DNA of 10,330 bases from Actinomycetota bacterium. GTDB taxonomy: Bacteria; Actinomycetota; CADDZG01; WHSQ01. Both the position numbers and the translations under genes were made by a program. Numbering within the stretch: the stretch's first letter is position 1; every line of letters starts with the position of its first letter. Location of the stretch: assembly GCA_019348445.1 (NCBI GenBank), contig JAHWJK010000030.1:1-10330 (forward strand), written 5' to 3'. Positions 6,930 through 10,330 of this stretch are shown in pieces. A model generated the notes under the pieces. It saw nothing but the letters and a program-made list of their open reading frames with translations. It had not been told where the DNA came from and searched no databases.

Positions 6930-7792
6930 GGAAGCACCTGGGTCCCGATCCCGTCTTCGGTGAAGATCTCGAGCAGCAGCGCGTGGCGAAGCCTTCCGTC
7001 CAGGATGTGGACCTTCTCGACGCCTCCGCCGAGCGCGCTCACCGCCGACGCTGCCTTCGGCTTCATTCCGTCGGAAAGACGATCGAGCATCGACTGCAGC
7101 TCCGTCGCCTTGACTTCGGGAACGAGCGAATCGGCCGTCCCGAGATCCCGGTAAAGCCCCTCGACGTTCGTGAGATAGACGAGCTTGGTCGCAGACAGCG
7201 CACGTGCAACCGCGCTCGCGACCTCGTCGGCATTTACGTTCAACGGGCCACCGTCATCATCGACGGCGATCGAAGACAGCACCGGCACGTAATCCCGCTG
7301 AAGCAAAGTCTCGAGGAGGTCCGTTCCCACCGAGGCGATCGTGCCGACGCGACCGAGGTCCTCGCCGTTGGGACCCACCGTCTTCTCCCCTACGAGAACG
7401 TGTCCATCGCCGGCGGAGATCCCGACCGCGGCTACACCGGCCTGGCCCAGCCGTGCAACGAGGTCCGCGTTGATCGACCCGACGAGCACGCGACGCACCA
7501 ACTCCATCGTCGCCTCGTCGGTTACACGAAGCCCTCCGATGAACGAGACGTCGAGCCCAGAACTCGCCATCGCATCGGAGATCTGAGGGCCGCCGCCGTG
7601 AACGATCACCACGCGGACACCGACCATCACCAACAGAGCGATGTCTTCCGCGACGACGCGTGACAGATCGGGATCGTCGAGGGCCTGGCCCCCGATCTTT
7701 ACGACGACGGTGCGTCCTCGGTAAGCCCTCATGAAGGGCAATGCCTCGACGAGGATGCCGGCCTTGGACGCTGCTTCCGCCGCGTTCGTCAC
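6926..7792 (-). CDS. argB: Acetylglutamate kinase, probably arginine-sensitive
   Basis: Phosphorylates N-acetylglutamate, the usual control point of the pathway. From the GTG at 7792 the protein has 288 residues. Amino-acid kinase motifs are VVVKIGG (29-35, K32), VHGGGPQ (64-70), GGLRVTDE (86-93), NVNADEVA (185-192) and GMKPK (242-246), with the C-terminal EKVHILDGRLRHALLLEIF and TEDGIGT. An N-terminal helix (ILVEALPFMRAYRGRT, 13-28) precedes the kinase core. Arginine-inhibited enzymes such as those of Thermotoga and Pseudomonas have this extension, while the arginine-insensitive E. coli enzyme lacks it. The frame stays open upstream to 7882, but that extra N-terminus is Arg/Gly-rich and is really argJ sequence read in another frame. 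The chosen GTG overlaps the argJ stop as GTGA. No clear ribosome binding site is visible, so coupling to argJ is likely. Confidence 0.95.
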   Translation of the reverse strand: MTNAAEAASKAGILVEALPFMRAYRGRTVVVKIGGQALDDPDLSRVVAEDIALLVMVGVRVVIVHGGGPQISDAMASSGLDVSFIGGLRVTDEATMELVRRVLVGSINADLVARLGQAGVAAVGISAGDGHVLVGEKTVGPNGEDLGRVGTIASVGTDLLETLLQRDYVPVLSSIAVDDDGGPLNVNADEVASAVARALSATKLVYLTNVEGLYRDLGTADSLVPEVKATELQSMLDRLSDGMKPKAASAVSALGGGVEKVHILDGRLRHALLLEIFTEDGIGTQVLP

Positions 7793-8934
7793 GTCGTGCC
7801 GATCGCGTTCAGGGACACGTAGTCCGGGGTCAGATCCGCGGTCAGGACCTCGGCCGCGCCGGGACCGCCCCCGACGTCGCATACGACGACGACTTCCGGG
7901 CCCTCCATATTGCGACGAGCAGCGGCCAGGTCGACCACCGGCTCACCCTTGTCGAAAACCACCGCATCACCGATGGCGACCGAGACGGTCGCAAGATCGA
8001 GGGTACGGTCCACGGCGCCGAGTGCCGCTAGCACGCGGCCCCAGTTCGGGTCGTTACCGAAAACGGCAGCGCGCCACAACACAGACGAAGCGATCCCGCG
8101 GCCGAGCGCGCTCGCAACGCGGTCGTCACGAGAGCCTTCTACGCGTATGCGAACCAGTTTCGAGGCACCTTCCGCGTCCTCGACCATCTTCGTTGCAAGG
8201 TCCCTGCAGACGTCCGTCGTGGCGGCGCCAAGGGCATCGACATCCGCGTCACCTGCCGTGCCGGTGGCGAATATGAAGACCGAGTCGTTCGTGCTCTCGC
8301 ACGCGTCGACGCTGATCCTGTTGAACGACGCGTCGACGGCACTATCCGCGACTTTCTGCAGGGTGGCCGGATCGACCGCCGCATCGGTTACCAGGAACGC
8401 CAGCATCGTCGCCATGTTCGGTGCCAGCATCGCCGCGCCTTTCGCGACGCCCACAACGCTCGCGGAGCTGCATGGCACTCGAGCCACCTTCGTCCGCGTG
8501 TCCGTCGTAAGGATCGACTCGGAGAACGGCCCCACATCCGCTTCGAGCGCGTTCACCGCGGTGGGCAGGGCCATGACGATGTCTCGTACCGGTAGACGAA
8601 CGCCGATCGGCCCCGTCGACGCGACGAGTACCTCTTCCCGATGACAACTCAGGTGGCGCGCAACGGCGTCGGCCTCCTCGCGCGCGGCCGCGGCCCCCGA
8701 CGAGCCCGTACATGCGTTCGCGTTCCCGCTGTTGACGACCAGCGCGCGGGCGGGCGTTCCCAGCCGTGACCGGCTCCAGTGGACCGGAGCCGCAGCCGCG
8801 GCGTTGCGCGTAAAGGTCCCCGCCCACGACGACGGCCGGTCCAACACGAGCAGACCCAGATCCCGCTCACCGCCGGGCTTGATCCCGCACGCGACCCCCG
8901 CGGAACGGGCTCCCTCTGGCCACGTCACGGCCAT
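7789..8934 (-). CDS. argJ: Glutamate N-acetyltransferase / ornithine acetyltransferase
   Basis: Transfers the acetyl group from N-acetylornithine back to glutamate, so ornithine is released and the acetyl group recycled; bifunctional forms also use acetyl-CoA. The precursor has 381 residues and should cut itself into two chains between A175 and T176 in NMATMLAF, leaving T176 as the N-terminal nucleophile. Other landmarks are VNSGNANACTG (67-77), the oxyanion-hole STG (106-108), a DPNWGRVLAA segment and the C-terminal end YVSLNAIGTT, close to the usual NAxYTT ending. The ATG at 8934 overlaps argC by 10 bases and has a GAGGCGG-like site upstream. A GTG at 8928 would give the 4-base GTGA overlap seen at the other junctions. 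The frame is open to 9126, but that extension is argC shadow sequence. Whether the enzyme is mono- or bifunctional cannot be read from sequence. Confidence 0.95.
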   Translation of the reverse strand: MAVTWPEGARSAGVACGIKPGGERDLGLLVLDRPSSWAGTFTRNAAAAAPVHWSRSRLGTPARALVVNSGNANACTGSSGAAAAREEADAVARHLSCHREEVLVASTGPIGVRLPVRDIVMALPTAVNALEADVGPFSESILTTDTRTKVARVPCSSASVVGVAKGAAMLAPNMATMLAFLVTDAAVDPATLQKVADSAVDASFNRISVDACESTNDSVFIFATGTAGDADVDALGAATTDVCRDLATKMVEDAEGASKLVRIRVEGSRDDRVASALGRGIASSVLWRAAVFGNDPNWGRVLAALGAVDRTLDLATVSVAIGDAVVFDKGEPVVDLAAARRNMEGPEVVVVCDVGGGPGAAEVLTADLTPDYVSLNAIGTT

Positions 8935-9881
8935 GCGGCTACCGCCTCGAGACCCGTCGTCTCGTCGAGGCCGAGTACCAGGTTCGCGTTCTGAAGTGCC
9001 TGTCCCGCGGCGCCCTTGCCGAGGTTGTCGATGGCCGCCGAGCACACGAGCATGCCCGCGCGCTTGTCGACGCGCGCAGCGACGAGGGCGCGATTCGTCC
9101 CGGCGACACTCTTCGTCGAAGGCCACCCCTCGATCACCGACACGAACGGCTCGCGACCGTAGGCATCCACGAGGATCCGAACCGCGTCTCGGTCGTCGAG
9201 CGGCTTACGGAGACGACCGCGCGCAGTGACGAGCAACCCCCGCGACATCGGGACAAGGTGCGGCGTAAACGAGACCGTCATCCCCTCCCCGCCGAAGCGC
9301 GCGAGTCCGCGCTCTATCTCCGGCACGTGCCGGTGATCGACGGTCCCGTAGGCTGCCGCGGACGAATCGACCGACGCGTGGAGAAGGCGATCCTCCTGCT
9401 TCCTGCCTGCGCCCGACGTTCCCGACAATGCATCGACCACAACGGGGCCATCGATCACTTGCTGATGTACGAAGGGGACGAGTGCGAGAAGCGCGGCGGT
9501 CGGATAGCACCCGGGATTGGCGATCCGGCGCGCTTCGGTGATCCCGCGCCGGTCGAACTCCGGTAGGCCGTACGTCCATGCCGGATCGGCGCGATGCGCA
9601 TCGGACAGATCGATGATGCACGTGGCGGGGTCGAACGACGGCCGCACGTCGGCAGGTAGACACGAGAACACGACATCGGCATGCGTCGAGAGCACGTCCT
9701 CGACCGGCCGCAGGCGGAGGTCGGATGTCGCCAGGTGAGGCAGAACCTGTGCCACCTCGGACCCCGCCTTACCTGCAGCAGAAGCAGCGGTCACCTCGAT
9801 CCCCGGATGCATGCTCAGGTAGCGCAGTAGTTCGCCCCCTGCGTATCCCGATGCACCCAGCACGACGGCAGCCGCTCCCAT
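8925..9881 (-). CDS. argC: N-acetyl-gamma-glutamyl-phosphate reductase
   Basis: NADPH-dependent reduction of N-acetylglutamyl phosphate (the ArgB product) to the semialdehyde used by ArgD. From the ATG at 9881 the protein has 318 residues. The N-terminal dinucleotide-binding motif is VVLGASGYAGGE (6-17), the catalytic cysteine is C125 in IANPGCYPT, and a conserved histidine, H208, lies in TPHLVPMSRG. GTSGAGR (154-160) is also family-typical. It is shorter than the usual 334-352 residues because the region between about 72 and 108 is compact; the usual Tyr-rich insert before YGLPE is missing. An upstream ATG at 9908 is possible but would lie inside the predicted promoter. There is no ribosome binding site, which fits the predicted leaderless transcript. 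It is the first gene of the operon. Confidence 0.95.
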   Translation of the reverse strand: MGAAAVVLGASGYAGGELLRYLSMHPGIEVTAASAAGKAGSEVAQVLPHLATSDLRLRPVEDVLSTHADVVFSCLPADVRPSFDPATCIIDLSDAHRADPAWTYGLPEFDRRGITEARRIANPGCYPTAALLALVPFVHQQVIDGPVVVDALSGTSGAGRKQEDRLLHASVDSSAAAYGTVDHRHVPEIERGLARFGGEGMTVSFTPHLVPMSRGLLVTARGRLRKPLDDRDAVRILVDAYGREPFVSVIEGWPSTKSVAGTNRALVAARVDKRAGMLVCSAAIDNLGKGAAGQALQNANLVLGLDETTGLEAVAAWP

Positions 9882-9887
9882 CTGGAG

Positions 9888-9916
9888 AATATATGCGTGT
9901 ATCTGCATATCTGCAA
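9888..9916 (-). promoter_or_regulatory. Predicted promoter of the arginine operon
   Basis: Reading leftward, a weak -35 hexamer TTGCAG (9916-9911) is followed after exactly 17 bases by a strong -10 hexamer TATATT (9893-9888), which matches TATAAT at 5 of 6 positions. The last T of the -10 lies 7 bases before the A of the argC ATG at 9881, so transcription should start at or next to the start codon and give a leaderless mRNA. Leaderless starts are common in actinobacteria, and the absence of a ribosome binding site before argC agrees. The prediction is by eye. Confidence 0.6.
9892..9915. promoter_or_regulatory. Candidate ArgR operator (ARG-box-like half-sites)
   Basis: TATCTGCA occurs twice in direct tandem (9900-9907 and 9908-9915). 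The 14-mer at 9894-9907, TGCGTGTATCTGCA, resembles the TGCAT-wwww-ATGCA form of the ARG box, with one mismatch in each arm and one in the centre. It also sits in a perfect 6-base inverted repeat, ATATGC-N8-GCATAT (9891-9910). The cluster fills the 17-base spacer between the predicted -35 and -10, so a bound repressor would block RNA polymerase. The argR gene in the same operon makes ArgR the natural candidate. The match to the consensus is imperfect. Confidence 0.55.
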
Positions 9917-9943
9917 GTGGCTACCCAGTGGCCGTGGTGGGCT

Positions 9944-9960
9944 ATGACCTAAATAGTCAT
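9944..9960. repeat. Inverted repeat ATGAC-N7-GTCAT in the divergent intergenic region
   Basis: Perfect 5-base arms (9944-9948 and 9956-9960) flank an AT-rich 7-base spacer, CTAAATA, in an otherwise GC-rich region. It lies 28 bases upstream of the predicted argC -35 and 54 bases upstream of the rightward repeat-protein gene. That position suits a regulator site for either gene, or a promoter element of the rightward gene. No regulator is identified. Confidence 0.3.
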
Positions 9961-10014
9961 TTCGGGTCCGGCCGACGCTCAAGATGCCCGGTTGCAGGTG
10001 CCGATAGACCAGAT

Positions 10015-10330
10015 ATGACTCTGAGGAAAACGTCGCTCGCCGGCCTATTCACCGCCGTCATCGTCGTCGCGGTCGCCCCTGCGGCGCTCGCCCAAAGCGT
10101 TCCAGGCACCGACACACTGGGCGACGCCACCGGCGACCTCACGGGAACAGTCGGCGACACGATCGACACGACGACCGGGACCATCGGCGACACCACCGGA
10201 GGCGCGACCGACACGATCGACAGCACGACCGGGACGATCGGCGACACGACCGGCGGGACGATCGACGACACGAAAGACACGATCGACAGCACGACCGGGA
10301 CGATCGGCGACACGACCGGCGGGACGATCG
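10015..10330 (+). CDS. Secreted Thr/Gly/Asp-rich tandem-repeat protein (partial, runs off the right edge)
   Basis: An open frame starts at the ATG at 10015 and continues past the window end, giving at least 105 residues. The start is followed by basic residues (R4, K5), a hydrophobic core at about 8-22 (LAGLFTAVIVVAVAP) and an ALA-Q site, so this is a signal peptide probably cleaved after A26. The mature part is low complexity, built from T, G, D, I and S, and organised in repeats such as DTIDSTTGTIGDTTGG. I do not recognise a family. Proteins of this style in actinobacteria are secreted or surface-exposed and of unknown function. There is no cysteine, aromatic residue or domain in the visible part. 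The ribosome binding site is weak. Whether the C-terminus carries a sorting signal, a membrane anchor or a domain cannot be seen. It is divergent from argC, with no evidence of a shared function. Confidence 0.75.
   Translation, partial: MTLRKTSLAGLFTAVIVVAVAPAALAQSVPGTDTLGDATGDLTGTVGDTIDTTTGTIGDTTGGATDTIDSTTGTIGDTTGGTIDDTKDTIDSTTGTIGDTTGGTI
10156..10330 (+). repeat. Coding tandem repeat, 54-66 bp units
   Basis: Three units begin at 10156, 10210 and 10276, so the spacings are 54 bp (18 codons) and 66 bp (22 codons); the third unit is cut by the window edge. Bases 10210-10264 and 10276-10330 are identical over 55 bp. All lengths are multiples of 3, so copy-number change would keep the reading frame. 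The near-identity at the DNA level suggests recent duplication or ongoing homogenisation. Confidence 0.85.

Noticed and set aside
6234..7154. Plus-strand open frame of 306 codons opposite argD and argB
   Set aside because: It spans the antisense of two well-supported genes and their junction, and shows no motif or ribosome binding site; a GC-driven shadow.
7793..7882. N-terminal extension of argB to 7882
   Set aside because: The extra residues are Arg/Gly-rich and read argJ in another frame. The GTG at 7792 gives the family-like N-terminus and a GTGA overlap.
8935..9126. N-terminal extension of argJ to 9126
   Set aside because: The extension overlaps argC by about 200 bases and has no similarity to ArgJ N-termini. 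The ATG at 8934 fits the family start.

Overview
The window looks like chromosomal DNA from a GC-rich actinobacterium (Actinomycetota). The evidence is the arginine gene order, a predicted leaderless promoter, GTG starts with 4-base stop/start overlaps, and a lipoprotein of a familiar actinobacterial type. I cannot place it below phylum level. There are no mobile elements, CRISPR arrays, tRNAs or rRNAs, and most of the window is ordinary housekeeping DNA.

Layout, left to right. Bases 1-240 are non-coding and hold a hairpin plus T-tract that reads as an intrinsic terminator for leftward transcription. A membrane histidine kinase with a CHASE3 sensor domain runs rightward (about 241-1821). It ends 3 bases from the stop codon of a leftward glycine betaine/choline-type substrate-binding lipoprotein (1825-2712). 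From 2745 to 9881 lies a leftward arginine operon, transcribed argC-argJ-argB-argD-argR-argG-argH, with every junction overlapping or 2 bases apart. The lipoprotein gene follows argH after 32 bases and may be its last cistron. A 133-bp divergent region (9882-10014) separates argC from a rightward gene for a secreted Thr/Gly/Asp-rich tandem-repeat protein that is cut by the window edge.

Together ArgJ, ArgB, ArgC and ArgD give the acetylated cycle from glutamate to ornithine, and ArgG and ArgH convert citrulline to arginine. The linking enzyme, ornithine carbamoyltransferase (argF), is absent; in the common actinobacterial order it would sit between argD and argR. ArgR is encoded in the operon, and TGCA-type half-sites lie inside the predicted argC promoter, so autoregulation by arginine is likely. 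ArgB carries the N-terminal extension typical of arginine-inhibited N-acetylglutamate kinases, which suggests a second level of control.

I found no clearly new multi-gene system. The items most worth a second look are the leaderless ArgR-type promoter of argC, the missing argF, the leftward terminator beyond the kinase gene (suggesting a long antisense 3' extension), the transporter-less binding protein behind argH, and the repeat protein at the right edge.
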